The notes below the pieces were generated by a model that was not told the origin of the DNA, searched no databases, and was given only the letters and a program-made list of their open reading frames with translations. This document shows positions 47,432 to 56,628 of a stretch of DNA of 64,000 nucleotides, piece after piece (positions within the stretch are counted from its first letter, which is position 1; each line of letters opens with the position of its first letter). A program made the position numbers and the translations under genes. This DNA comes from Alkalimarinus alittae. GTDB lineage: Bacteria; Pseudomonadota; Gammaproteobacteria; Pseudomonadales; Oleiphilaceae. Location of the stretch: positions 2,456,001 through 2,520,000 of the forward strand of contig NZ_CP100390.1 of assembly GCF_026016465.1 (NCBI RefSeq), in the 5' to 3' direction.

Positions 47432-49120
47432 TTGTCTCAGCACCCATCACAACTTATTGACCAAGCTCTGGCTGCAGTCGAACTAGGACAGCAGCTGTTA
47501 AATCAATCATTGAGCTTCGTCAAAAAGAACTGCCTGAACGAAGCCGGACGCATATCAGCCTCTAAGTTAGATCATTATCAACTTGTATCTTACGACTTAG
47601 CGTTTTCTGCTGCCGAGCTAACCGGAGCAAAGTGCATGGTTGATTATGCACGTAAAATCAGAAGCAACAGAGGCGACACACAAGATTTACAAATTGAAGA
47701 GCGCATCACCCTACAGTTTTGTGCAGAAGTACTTCAAAATATTCGGGGTCGTTTAGCGCCAAGAAAGAAAGAATTTGGACTAACGCGTGAAGACTTTATC
47801 AATACATTAGACTCAGAAAGCGTACAAACTTTTTGTGACGAGCACTTATCAACCGATAAGTTAGTTGAACTTGGTCAGTTGGCACTTCGTGAAAATGGTC
47901 GCACTGGCGACTATGTGCTTGAAGAAGATAAAGAGATCATGCGTGAGACCTTTAGAAACTTTGCCACTGATGTTGTCATGCCTCTCGCAGAAGAAATTCA
48001 TAGGCATGACCTTATCGTGCCAGATGAGATTCTCAACACACTCGTAGAAATGGGCTGCTTTGGTCTATCAATCCCCGAAAAATATGAAGGTCTTCAACCA
48101 GACGATCAAGAAGATAATATGGGGATGATCGTGGTCACTGAAGAGTTATCACGAGGTTCTTTGGCCGCAGCAGGTAGTTTAATTACACGCCCTGAAATCT
48201 TGTCGCGCGCGCTTCTAGCCGGTGGAACAGAAGAACAAAAGCAGTATTGGCTCCCTAAATTAGCGGCTGCAGACCCATTTTGTGCAGTCGCCATCACAGA
48301 GCCTGACTACGGTTCTGACGTCGCAGGCATGAAATTAAAAGCAGAGCGCGTAGAAGGTGGTTGGTTACTGAATGGCGCAAAAACCTGGTGTACCTTTGGC
48401 GGTAAAGCCGGCGTACTACTGACACTTGCTAGAACAGATACGGACCCGAGCCTTGGTCATAAAGGCCTCAGTATGTTCCTAGTTGAAAAACCTTCGTTTG
48501 ATGGACATGACTTTTCTTATCAACAAGAAGGCGGCGGCAAACTTACAGGTAAGGCCATCCCAACCATTGGTTACCGTGGGATGCATTCATTTGATGTCTT
48601 TTATGATGACGTGTTTGTTCCTGATTCGAACCTACTAGGTGGCGAAGCCGGATTAGGTAAAGGCTTTTATTACACCATGGCTGGTTTCTCAGGTGGTCGA
48701 ATTCAGACCGCAGCACGTGCGAATGGCTTAATGCAAGCCGCTTTTGAAGCAGGTATTAACTATGCCAAAGAGCGTAAAGTGTTTGGCGCACCTATTGGTG
48801 ATTACCAACTCACACTCGTAAAACTAGCTAAGATGGCCACATTATTAACCGCATCAAGACAGTTCACCTATGCAGTTGGCCGTTTAATGGACGAAGGTAA
48901 AGGGCAAATGGAAGCGAGCCTAGTTAAACTGTTCGCGTGTAAAAGTTCTGAGTGGTTAAGCAGAGAAGCCATGCAAATTCATGGGGGGATGGGCTACGCT
49001 GAAGAGTCATCAGTTAGCCGCTATTGGATCGATGCAAGGGTCTTGTCAATTTTTGAAGGTGCAGAAGAAACATTAGCACTGAAAGTGATTGCCCGCTCGC
49101 TCATTGAGAATGCTGCATAA
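47432..49120 (+). CDS. mcd: (2S)-methylsuccinyl-CoA dehydrogenase
   Basis: 562-aa flavoprotein oxidising methylsuccinyl-CoA to mesaconyl-C1-CoA, with electrons passed to ETF. The acyl-CoA dehydrogenase core (about residues 180-560) has the FAD/substrate blocks FCAVAITEPDYGSDVAG, WLLNGAKTWCTFGG and MQIHGGMGYAEE, and the catalytic Glu542 in SIFEGAEE. The 165-residue N-terminal extension (LVSYDLAFSAAELTGAK) is typical of Mcd and absent from ordinary acyl-CoA dehydrogenases. It starts with TTG after AGGAGG. It lies 15 bp upstream of ecm, as expected for an ethylmalonyl-CoA operon. Confidence 0.87.
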   Translation: MSQHPSQLIDQALAAVELGQQLLNQSLSFVKKNCLNEAGRISASKLDHYQLVSYDLAFSAAELTGAKCMVDYARKIRSNRGDTQDLQIEERITLQFCAEVLQNIRGRLAPRKKEFGLTREDFINTLDSESVQTFCDEHLSTDKLVELGQLALRENGRTGDYVLEEDKEIMRETFRNFATDVVMPLAEEIHRHDLIVPDEILNTLVEMGCFGLSIPEKYEGLQPDDQEDNMGMIVVTEELSRGSLAAAGSLITRPEILSRALLAGGTEEQKQYWLPKLAAADPFCAVAITEPDYGSDVAGMKLKAERVEGGWLLNGAKTWCTFGGKAGVLLTLARTDTDPSLGHKGLSMFLVEKPSFDGHDFSYQQEGGGKLTGKAIPTIGYRGMHSFDVFYDDVFVPDSNLLGGEAGLGKGFYYTMAGFSGGRIQTAARANGLMQAAFEAGINYAKERKVFGAPIGDYQLTLVKLAKMATLLTASRQFTYAVGRLMDEGKGQMEASLVKLFACKSSEWLSREAMQIHGGMGYAEESSVSRYWIDARVLSIFEGAEETLALKVIARSLIENAA

Positions 49121-49135
49121 ATCTAGGAAGGAACT

Positions 49136-51166
49136 ATGACCGAACAAAATAACCACACCATCTATGATAAAAACGGCAAGCCTACAATCGATCGCCCATG
49201 GATTTTTCGCACCTATGCTGGGCACACTAATGTATGGGCAACCAATGCGCTTTACCGTGATAACTTGTCTAAAGGACAAACCGGTTTAAGTATCGCGATG
49301 GACTTGGCAACTCAGTGCGGTTATAGCTCCGACCACCCCATCGCCAAACCAGAAATTGGTAAAGTGGGTGTTCCTATTAATTCACTAGATGATTTTCATA
49401 TTCTATTTGAGAATATTCCTCTTGAAGAAATGAATACATCAATGACCATTAATGGCACTGCCATGTGGTTATTATCCCTTTATGTCGCCCTCGCTGAAGA
49501 GCGAGGCGTAGACATTAGTCAATTGAAAGGTACTACGCAAAACGACCTTATCAAAGAGTATCTCGCACGGGGAACCTATATTTTCCCACCTGAAGACTCT
49601 ATGCGCCTCATCGTTGATATGTACGAATTTTGTTTGCATAAAATTCCCAGTTGGAATGCATCGAACATCTGCTCATATCACTTACAAGAAGCTGGTGCGA
49701 CTCCGGTTCAAGAGCTCGCGTTTGCATTGGTAACGGCAATTACGATTCTTGATGCAATCAAAGAGCGTGACTGCTTTACTGAAGAAGAATTCGAACGTTG
49801 TGTCGGACGGATCTCGTTTTTTGTTAATGCCGGCATGCGCTTTGTAGAAGAAGTTTCAAAAATGCGTGCCTTCTGCGAGATGTGGGATGAAATAACACAA
49901 GAGCGATATGGTGTTAAAAATGCCAAATATAGACGTTTTAGGTACGGTGTTCAGGTCAACTCGCTTGGGCTAACAGCAGAACAACCTGAAAACAATGCAT
50001 GGCGAATTCTAATCGAAACACTCGGAGTCACTCTTAGCCGTAAAGCCCGTTGTCGCGCACTACAACTTCCCGCGTGGAACGAAGCACTCTCACTGCCCCG
50101 CCCTTGGGATCAACAATGGTCATTAAGAATTCAACAAATTCTTGCCTATGAAACAGACTTACTCGAGTATCCCGACTTACTTGAAGGTTCGGTTGTTATT
50201 GAGTCTAAAGTTAAGCAACTCAAAGATCAGGCATACACTGAGATCAACCGCGTTCTTGACCTAGGTGGCGGCGTAGAAGCCGTTAAGACCGGATACATGA
50301 AGTCTGCGTTAGTCTCATCACAAAGCCAGCGTATGGGCCGCCTCGCAAATGGCGAACAAATCGTTGTGGGTAAAAACAAATGGGTCGAAGGCTTAGAGTC
50401 TCCATTGGTGAGCGACAGCGACGGTGGTATCTTTATGGTCGACGCTAATGCCGCTCAAAAAACACTTGATGCACTAGAAGAAACAAAACGGACGCGAGAT
50501 GATGCACGTGTGAAAGCAGCACTTAGTCGCCTAGCTGAAGAGGCCAAAAGTAATAATAACCTCATGGAAGCATCCATCGAATGCGCTAAAGCTCGTGTAA
50601 CAACCGGAGAGTGGTCAGAAACACTTCGCAGCGTCTTTGGTGAGTATAGACCCCCAACAGGGGTTGATGGTCAGTCAATGTCTATTAAAGAAGATAGTGA
50701 GAGTCTTGTGTCTGTACGTAAGAAAATTGCTAACTTTATAGAAACCCATGGTTATCGTCCTCGCATTGTTGTAGGCAAACCCGGACTCGATGGACATTCA
50801 AACGGTGCCGAAATGATCGCTGTTGCAGCAAAACATGCTGGTTTTGATGTCGTCTATTTTGGAATAAGGCTTAGTGCATCCGACATTGTTCAGTCTGCAC
50901 TTGAAGAAAACGTAGATCTCATCGGAATTTCTCTGCTATCAGGCTCGCATAATGAGATCATCACCCAGCTATTTGATGAACTCGACAAAAATGGTGCTAA
51001 AGATGCTATACCAGTAATACTGGGTGGCATCATTCCTGAACCAGATTACGATAGCCTGCTCGAAAAAGGTGTTAAACGCATATTCACGCCTAAAGATTTT
51101 GACCCAATGGTTGTCATGGGCGAAATTATGGACGTGATTAATGAGCAGAAATCAAAGCAGCATTGA
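49136..51166 (+). CDS. ecm: ethylmalonyl-CoA mutase, B12-dependent
   Basis: 676-aa coenzyme B12 radical enzyme converting (2R)-ethylmalonyl-CoA to (2S)-methylsuccinyl-CoA. The catalytic barrel contains RTYAGH, MNTSMTINGTAMWLL and SYHLQEAGATP. The C-terminal B12 domain has the DxHxxG ligand motif (Asp552, His554, Gly557) followed by SLLSGSH and LGGIIP. Several blocks (RPWIFRTYAGH, AWNEALSLPRPWDQQW) agree with Ecm as I recall it from Rhodobacter, and distinguish it from methylmalonyl-CoA mutase. Strong AGGAAGGA site. Its end overlaps the meaB start. Confidence 0.9.
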   Translation: MTEQNNHTIYDKNGKPTIDRPWIFRTYAGHTNVWATNALYRDNLSKGQTGLSIAMDLATQCGYSSDHPIAKPEIGKVGVPINSLDDFHILFENIPLEEMNTSMTINGTAMWLLSLYVALAEERGVDISQLKGTTQNDLIKEYLARGTYIFPPEDSMRLIVDMYEFCLHKIPSWNASNICSYHLQEAGATPVQELAFALVTAITILDAIKERDCFTEEEFERCVGRISFFVNAGMRFVEEVSKMRAFCEMWDEITQERYGVKNAKYRRFRYGVQVNSLGLTAEQPENNAWRILIETLGVTLSRKARCRALQLPAWNEALSLPRPWDQQWSLRIQQILAYETDLLEYPDLLEGSVVIESKVKQLKDQAYTEINRVLDLGGGVEAVKTGYMKSALVSSQSQRMGRLANGEQIVVGKNKWVEGLESPLVSDSDGGIFMVDANAAQKTLDALEETKRTRDDARVKAALSRLAEEAKSNNNLMEASIECAKARVTTGEWSETLRSVFGEYRPPTGVDGQSMSIKEDSESLVSVRKKIANFIETHGYRPRIVVGKPGLDGHSNGAEMIAVAAKHAGFDVVYFGIRLSASDIVQSALEENVDLIGISLLSGSHNEIITQLFDELDKNGAKDAIPVILGGIIPEPDYDSLLEKGVKRIFTPKDFDPMVVMGEIMDVINEQKSKQH

Positions 51167-52166
51167 TTCAACGATGATGACTGAAATTAACGATATGCTT
51201 GAGCGAGCTACGAGGTTAGAGAAGTGGCCTCTAGCTCGCCTGATTTCGCAATTTGAAACCAGCACTGATAAAGCTAAACAGATACGCCACACTGTCATCG
51301 AGGCGCTTAATAACCGCCCTGATAAAATGAAAAAAAACGGACTAGTGCTCGGTATAACGGGGACTCCGGGCGCGGGAAAGTCTAGCCTTATAGGTGAAGT
51401 TTGCCTAAATATACTAGACAAAAAACCTGAGCTTTCGATTGCAGTCTTGGCGGTTGACCCTTCGAGTCAGCGGTCGGGCGGCTCTCTATTAGGCGACCGC
51501 ACGCGTACTAACTTCCCAATTAATGACAATCGTTTATTCTTTCGCTCTCAGGCTTCAGACCTAGACTTAGGGGGCGTAGGCAAAAAGACATACCAAGTTA
51601 CCCGCCTGCTAAGACATCTATTCGACATCATTATTATCGAAACCGTCGGTATTGGCCAAAGCGAGATTGAAATTGAACAACTTAGTGATCACACATGCCT
51701 GATACTTCAACCGTTTGCGGGTGACCAAGTTCAGTTTATGAAAGCAGGCATAATGGAAGTTCCCGATACGTTCATTATTAATAAGTGTGACGAAGATAGT
51801 CTCGCGAAAAAAAGTTATCACCTTTTAAAGTCGAGTCTAAAACTCGTTAATGTGTCAATTGACCAAGAGGTTGACGCAGCAAAGAAGATATTTTTAACCA
51901 GTGCGATTAAACAAAAAGGCATTGATGAGCTATCAAGCTTCATACTTCAACTTTATTCAGATCCAGCAGTAAGAAAGGATACACGAGAGCAAGAATTATT
52001 TTATCTACGTAAGTGGGTTCAACAGGAGTTCGGTCGCTTCGGCACATCACAACTTAATGCATTACCCGCTTACGAACTTCAGTCACACAATAGTTATGAG
52101 AAGAAGGAAAGCATCATTTTAGATGCGATACACGCGGTTATCCCTTCTCTCGCTATTACAGATTAA
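51141..52166 (+). CDS. meaB: MeaB/ArgK family GTPase chaperone of acyl-CoA mutase
   Basis: 341-aa G3E P-loop GTPase that protects and reloads B12-dependent acyl-CoA mutases. Walker A is GTPGAGKSS near residues 74-82, followed by AVDPSSQRSGGSLLGDRTR and VETVGIGQSE. The ORF overlaps ecm by 26 bp at its first ATG (51141); in-frame ATGs at 51174 and 51177 are also possible starts. Direct fusion-like overlap with ecm indicates that this MeaB serves ethylmalonyl-CoA mutase. Confidence 0.92.
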   Translation: MSRNQSSIDSTMMTEINDMLERATRLEKWPLARLISQFETSTDKAKQIRHTVIEALNNRPDKMKKNGLVLGITGTPGAGKSSLIGEVCLNILDKKPELSIAVLAVDPSSQRSGGSLLGDRTRTNFPINDNRLFFRSQASDLDLGGVGKKTYQVTRLLRHLFDIIIIETVGIGQSEIEIEQLSDHTCLILQPFAGDQVQFMKAGIMEVPDTFIINKCDEDSLAKKSYHLLKSSLKLVNVSIDQEVDAAKKIFLTSAIKQKGIDELSSFILQLYSDPAVRKDTREQELFYLRKWVQQEFGRFGTSQLNALPAYELQSHNSYEKKESIILDAIHAVIPSLAITD

Positions 52167-52202
52167 CCAATTTAATAAACTTAAAATAAAAGGGAAACTG
52201 CT

Positions 52203-53453
52203 ATGACAGCAACCAAAAATCTTTACGAAATCGGCGAAGCACCACCATTAGGTGAAGTACCTGAAAAAATGCACGCGTGGCTTATTCGCCCAGAACGTTT
52301 TGGCGAGCCTACTCAAGCGTTTCAGAAAGAAACGCTTGATGTGCCTGCCATAAAAGATGATGAAGTTTTGGTCTATGTCATGGCTGCAGGTGTTAACTAT
52401 AATAATGTTTGGGCAGGCCTTGGCGTACCCGTAAACGTTATAGCAGCACGAAACAAAGCGGGTGAAACCGAAAACTTTCACATTGGCGGTTCCGACGCCT
52501 CTGGTATCGTTTATAAAGTCGGTAAAGATGTTACTAGCGTAAAAGTTGGTGATGAAGTTGTTGCTCACTGTGGTAGCTGGCAGAAAAACTGCCCAATGGA
52601 ACAAGTCGGTAAAGACCCCATGTATGACGATAGCTTCAGAATTTGGGGCTATGAGACAAACTATGGCAGTTTTGCTCAATTTACCAAAGTTCAAGACCAC
52701 CAACTACTTCCTAAGCCTAAGCACTTAAGCTGGGAAGCGGCCGCAACCTATATGTTAGTAGGTGCAACGTCTTACCGCATGCTTATGGGCTGGCAACCAA
52801 ACACGGTTAAAAAAGATGATGTTGTTTTAGTTTGGGGGGGGGCTGGCGGTATCGGCTCCATGGCGATTCAAATTGCTAAAGCGCAAGGCGCTAAACCTAT
52901 TGCCGTCATTTCTGATGATAGCAAGATCGATTTCTGCATGAAGCTTGGTGCAATAGGTTGCATCAACCGTAATGATTTTGACCACTGGGGTATGATGCCT
53001 CACTGGAAAGATCAAGAAGCATACGGCCAGTGGGTAAAAGGGGCACGTAAATTCGGTAAAGCTATCTGGGATATCCTGGGTGAGAAACGTGGCGTCGATA
53101 TCGTATTTGAACACCCTGGTGAAACAACACTACCTACCTCGGTGTTTGTTTGTGAAACCGGTGGAATGGTCGTTATCTGTGCGGGTACCACTGGCTTTAA
53201 TGCTACCTTAGACCTTCGCTACCACTGGATGCGTCAAAAGCGCTTGCAGGGCTCTCATTTTGCCAACGATGATCAGGCCAAAGGTATTAATGATTTAGTT
53301 GCTGCTGGTAAAGTTGATCCATGCCTTGCCAATACGTATACCTACGACCAGTTACCAGAAGCTCACCAATTAATGTATGAAAACAAACACCCGGCTGGAA
53401 ACATGTCTGTCTTAGTCGGCGCTAAAGACACCAACATGGGTATTAGTGAGTAA
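52203..53453 (+). CDS. ccr: crotonyl-CoA carboxylase/reductase
   Basis: 416-aa NADPH-dependent medium-chain reductase that reductively carboxylates crotonyl-CoA with CO2 to (2S)-ethylmalonyl-CoA; the key enzyme of the ethylmalonyl-CoA pathway. Family-specific blocks include [62 protein letters not shown] and [14 protein letters not shown]. These set it apart from plain enoyl reductases. A run of nine G (52834-52842) lies in the nucleotide-binding loop codons. Ribosome site AAGGGAAA. Confidence 0.95.
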   Translation: MTATKNLYEIGEAPPLGEVPEKMHAWLIRPERFGEPTQAFQKETLDVPAIKDDEVLVYVMAAGVNYNNVWAGLGVPVNVIAARNKAGETENFHIGGSDASGIVYKVGKDVTSVKVGDEVVAHCGSWQKNCPMEQVGKDPMYDDSFRIWGYETNYGSFAQFTKVQDHQLLPKPKHLSWEAAATYMLVGATSYRMLMGWQPNTVKKDDVVLVWGGAGGIGSMAIQIAKAQGAKPIAVISDDSKIDFCMKLGAIGCINRNDFDHWGMMPHWKDQEAYGQWVKGARKFGKAIWDILGEKRGVDIVFEHPGETTLPTSVFVCETGGMVVICAGTTGFNATLDLRYHWMRQKRLQGSHFANDDQAKGINDLVAAGKVDPCLANTYTYDQLPEAHQLMYENKHPAGNMSVLVGAKDTNMGISE

Positions 53454-53509
53454 TCTAAAATCTCCTCGTTCAACAGAGCGAGGAGGCTTTTAAAGTAGAG
53501 TGTTAAACC

Positions 53510-53914
53510 ATGATTAAGAAAATTGACCACTTGGGTATTGCAGTAACAGACCTTAAAGAAGCCATCGAGGTCTATAAAAATATAGGCCTTGAGTTTGTCG
53601 GCACTGAAGTCGTTGACGAACAAAAAGTTGAAACTGCTTTTTTTAAAGTAGGTGAATCATATTTCGAACTGCTCGCAGCCACCGACCCATCAAGCCCAAT
53701 TGCTAAGTTTATCGATAAAAACGGGGGGCGTATGCATCATATTGCCCTAGCTGTTGATGATATTGAAGCAGAAATAGAGCGTCTTTCTGGGCTAGATTTT
53801 GAAATGATCGACACCGTTCCACGGAAAGGTGCACACGGAAACTTGATTGCCTTTATGCATCCAAGATCGACCAAAGGTACGCTTTTAGAAATTTGTGCTA
53901 AAGCAAAAGCTTAG
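53510..53914 (+). CDS. epi: ethylmalonyl-CoA/methylmalonyl-CoA epimerase
   Basis: 134-aa glyoxalase/VOC-fold epimerase that inverts C2 of ethylmalonyl-CoA and methylmalonyl-CoA. Metal ligands appear as His (KKIDHLGIAV), Gln/Glu (VVDEQKVETAF), His (GGRMHHIALAVDD) and Glu (GTLLEIC). It closes the plus-strand ethylmalonyl-CoA gene set, 56 bp after ccr, where it would link the Ccr product to Ecm. Confidence 0.9.
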   Translation: MIKKIDHLGIAVTDLKEAIEVYKNIGLEFVGTEVVDEQKVETAFFKVGESYFELLAATDPSSPIAKFIDKNGGRMHHIALAVDDIEAEIERLSGLDFEMIDTVPRKGAHGNLIAFMHPRSTKGTLLEICAKAKA

Positions 53915-53931
53915 TGTTTAAATTCTTTTTC

Positions 53932-54001
53932 GCGCCAAAGTGGTGCTCCTACAAATGCTATTAAGTGTGTGTTAATTCATGTAGGAGTACCACTTTGGCG
54001 C
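53932..54001. repeat. Palindromic intergenic repeat, hairpin terminator
   Basis: GCGCCAAAGTGGTGCTCCTACA (split here as GCGCCAAAGTGG and TGCTCCTACA; 53932-53953) pairs with 53980-54001, 22 bp with one G-U. The TGTAGGAG...CACTTTGGCG composition resembles dispersed REP-like palindromes of pseudomonad-type genomes. It lies between converging epi and htpX and may terminate both. Confidence 0.75.
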
Positions 54002-54010
54002 AGCTAAACG

Positions 54011-54862
54011 TTATTGCCGCCCCTGTAATGCCGCTATTCTTTTCTCTAATGGAGGATGGCTCATAAACAGCTCAGACATTGCCCTTTTACCACTAATACC
54101 AAAAGCGGTTAATTGTCCATCAAGTTGACTTTCAGTTTTATCACCTTGCAATCGTCTTAATGCATCAATCATCTTTTGCTTGCCTGCTAAGCTGGCACCA
54201 CCTTCATCGGCACGGAACTCTCTGTAACGAGAAAACCACATGACGATAATACTGGCTAGGGCACCGAATACAACTTGGAAGAACATCACCGTTAAAAAGT
54301 AAACGAAACGGTTATCACTGCCCCGGCTAATCGCACTCGCCGCTATGCGAGCAAAAAAGAATACAAAGGTGTTCATCACACCTTGAAGCAGAGTCATAGT
54401 AACCATATCACCATTAGCTACGTGGCTTACTTCATGGCCTAGTACTGCCTCTGCTTCATCTTGCGTCATACTCTGAAGCAGCCCAGTGCTAACGGCTACC
54501 AATGCATTATTTTTATTCATCCCCGTCGCAAACGCATTAATCTCGGGAGAGTCATACATTGCGACTTCCGGCATGCCAATGCCTGCTGCATCTGCTTGTT
54601 TTTTTACAGTACTCAAAAGCCAGCTTTCTTGCGCATTGCGAGGTTGCTCAATGACATAAGCACCCACGCTTCTTTTAGCAACCCATTTAGACATTGCGAG
54701 CGAAATAAAAGAGCCCCCCATACCAAAAACAGCAGATATAACTAAAAGACCACTAGTGCCTTCAGGGTGTATTCCTAATATTGGTAAAACGACATTAAGT
54801 ACAATGCCCAAAACAATCAATATCGCGAAGTTAGTCGCAATAAACAGCATAATACGTTTCAT
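54011..54862 (-). CDS. htpX: membrane-bound zinc metalloprotease HtpX
   Basis: 283-aa inner-membrane M48 protease in membrane-protein quality control. Two N-terminal hydrophobic helices, the zinc motif HEVSH at 143-147, a downstream Glu ([13 protein letters not shown]) as third ligand, and two more helices near 155-215. The ATG at 54862 follows GGAGAAATT; the frame is open ten codons upstream without support. It sits downstream of tmk, where holB is usually found in relatives. Confidence 0.95.
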   Translation of the reverse strand: MKRIMLFIATNFAILIVLGIVLNVVLPILGIHPEGTSGLLVISAVFGMGGSFISLAMSKWVAKRSVGAYVIEQPRNAQESWLLSTVKKQADAAGIGMPEVAMYDSPEINAFATGMNKNNALVAVSTGLLQSMTQDEAEAVLGHEVSHVANGDMVTMTLLQGVMNTFVFFFARIAASAISRGSDNRFVYFLTVMFFQVVFGALASIIVMWFSRYREFRADEGGASLAGKQKMIDALRRLQGDKTESQLDGQLTAFGISGKRAMSELFMSHPPLEKRIAALQGRQ

Positions 54863-54930
54863 AATTTCTCCAGAACAGTTTATCCAGAACAATCTAATTA
54901 AAGTTGATCATCAGTCGAATAAAGCAAATA

Positions 54931-55569
54931 TTAAACCGATGTATCTATAATCTTTTCTATTACCGTTTTGAGCTGACGCTGTACATTATCAAGCGTTTTA
55001 GACGCGTCGATTATCTCAAATCGTTGTGGTTCGTTATTCATTCTATCTAAGTAAACATTTCTCACTCGTTCGAAAAATGCGGTTTTTTCATTTTCAAATC
55101 GATCTAGCACCCCTCTTTTATGGGCTCTAGCCATACCTATTTCAACGGATGCGTCTAATAATATTGTTCTATCGGGTCTAAATCCCCCTTGAACAAACCG
55201 TTCTAAAATACCAATCTTCTCAGCATCAACCCCCCTACCACCGCCTTGATATGCGTAAGTGGCATCAGTAAAGCGGTCAGATATAACCCACTTACCTTCT
55301 GCAAGTGCGGGTTTAATCAAACTTTCAATATGCTGGGCTCTTGCTGCAAACATGAGTAATAATTCAGCGCTTTCAGCCACCGTTTCAGTTCTATTTTTAA
55401 GTAAAACCTCTCTAATTTCTTCCGCCATATCGGTACCACCCGGCTCTCGGGTGACAACAACATCTATACCTCGAGACTCTAGCGCCTGACGAATAAATGC
55501 GATATTAGTGGATTTACCTACGCCTTCCACGCCCTCTACCGTTAAAAAAAGCCCTTTATTCACAATCAA
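54931..55569 (-). CDS. tmk: thymidylate kinase
   Basis: 212-aa kinase converting dTMP to dTDP. P-loop EGVEGVGKST near residues 13-21, DRFTDAT-type motif and the lid sequence AYQGGGRG. The start at 55569 is TTG with GAGG four bases upstream; an in-frame GTG at 55563 is equally plausible. It follows mltG in the fab-pabC-mltG-tmk series. Confidence 0.95.
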   Translation of the reverse strand: MIVNKGLFLTVEGVEGVGKSTNIAFIRQALESRGIDVVVTREPGGTDMAEEIREVLLKNRTETVAESAELLLMFAARAQHIESLIKPALAEGKWVISDRFTDATYAYQGGGRGVDAEKIGILERFVQGGFRPDRTILLDASVEIGMARAHKRGVLDRFENEKTAFFERVRNVYLDRMNNEPQRFEIIDASKTLDNVQRQLKTVIEKIIDTSV

Positions 55570-55596
55570 ATAACCTCAAATACGTTTATAGACTCA

Positions 55597-56628
55597 CTAT
55601 TTGGTAGAGCGATAGCCCTTTTTACGTTTGTATATCTGGTATTTATTAACGGCATTAACATGCTCTTTAAGCGTTTCAGAGAAATAATGTAGCCCATTAC
55701 CTTTAGCTACAAAATACAATGTCTTAGATGAATCGGGATGTAACGTTGCATGTATTGCCTCTCTGCCCGCTAGCGCAATTGGCGTTGGCGGTAATCCGTT
55801 AATTCGATAAGTATTATACGGAGTATGTTCTCTCAAGTGTGCCCGAGTGATATTGCCATCATAGTCGTCCCCTAAACCATAAATAACGGTGGGATCTGTT
55901 TGCAACCTCATCCCTTTATTTATTCTCCGAACAAAGACACCTGCTATCTGTTCTCGCTCAGATGCGTCTCCGGTTTCTTTTTCAACAATTGAAGCCAAAA
56001 TTAAAGCTTCATAGGGCGTCGCTAACGGTACACGTTTATCGCGTGCCTCCCACTCTTCGTTTAATACTTTCTGCATTCGATTAAACGAACGTATGAGAAT
56101 ACTTAGGTCTGAATCATTCTTTCGATAGGTATAAGTGTCGGGGAAAAACAACCCCTCAGGGTGTGTATACTGGTCAGTTACTGCACTTAGAATTTCCAAA
56201 GGCTTATTATCACCCACCACTTGCTTTAGTTTATTATGACGAGATAATTCAGCGAGAACATCTTTAAACGTCCATCCTTCGACGAAAGTGATTTGATAAC
56301 TAATTGAATGCCCAGCAACCAACAAGTCTACTAACTGTGGGATCGTTAACCCACGTTCTAACTTATACTCGCCTGCTTTCAACTGGCCACTCAACCCACT
56401 TAACCGACCATACACTTTCATCAGCCAGGGCGAATCCAATATCCCTTCATTAATAAGTTGCTGAGTAATCGAAGTAAAACTTTGACCTGATCGAATCTCT
56501 ATAACCTTTGTATCATCAAGCCCTGGGATCGGTCGATCAAGCTCATATTGATAATAAGCAACAACAGAAATAGCGCATACCGATAACGCTATGACGAAGG
56601 AAATCAGGGTAATTAATAATTTATTCAA
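55597..56628 (-). CDS. mltG: endolytic murein transglycosylase MltG
   Basis: 343-aa membrane-anchored lytic transglycosylase (YceG) that cleaves nascent glycan strands and limits their length. One N-terminal transmembrane helix (residues 5-26), a LysM-like segment (SGQSFTSITQQL), and the catalytic Glu in ASIVEKETGDASER. YGLG and PYNTYRINGLPPTPIA blocks are typical. Its ATG overlaps the pabC stop by 4 bp. Confidence 0.95.
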   Translation of the reverse strand: MNKLLITLISFVIALSVCAISVVAYYQYELDRPIPGLDDTKVIEIRSGQSFTSITQQLINEGILDSPWLMKVYGRLSGLSGQLKAGEYKLERGLTIPQLVDLLVAGHSISYQITFVEGWTFKDVLAELSRHNKLKQVVGDNKPLEILSAVTDQYTHPEGLFFPDTYTYRKNDSDLSILIRSFNRMQKVLNEEWEARDKRVPLATPYEALILASIVEKETGDASEREQIAGVFVRRINKGMRLQTDPTVIYGLGDDYDGNITRAHLREHTPYNTYRINGLPPTPIALAGREAIHATLHPDSSKTLYFVAKGNGLHYFSETLKEHVNAVNKYQIYKRKKGYRSTK

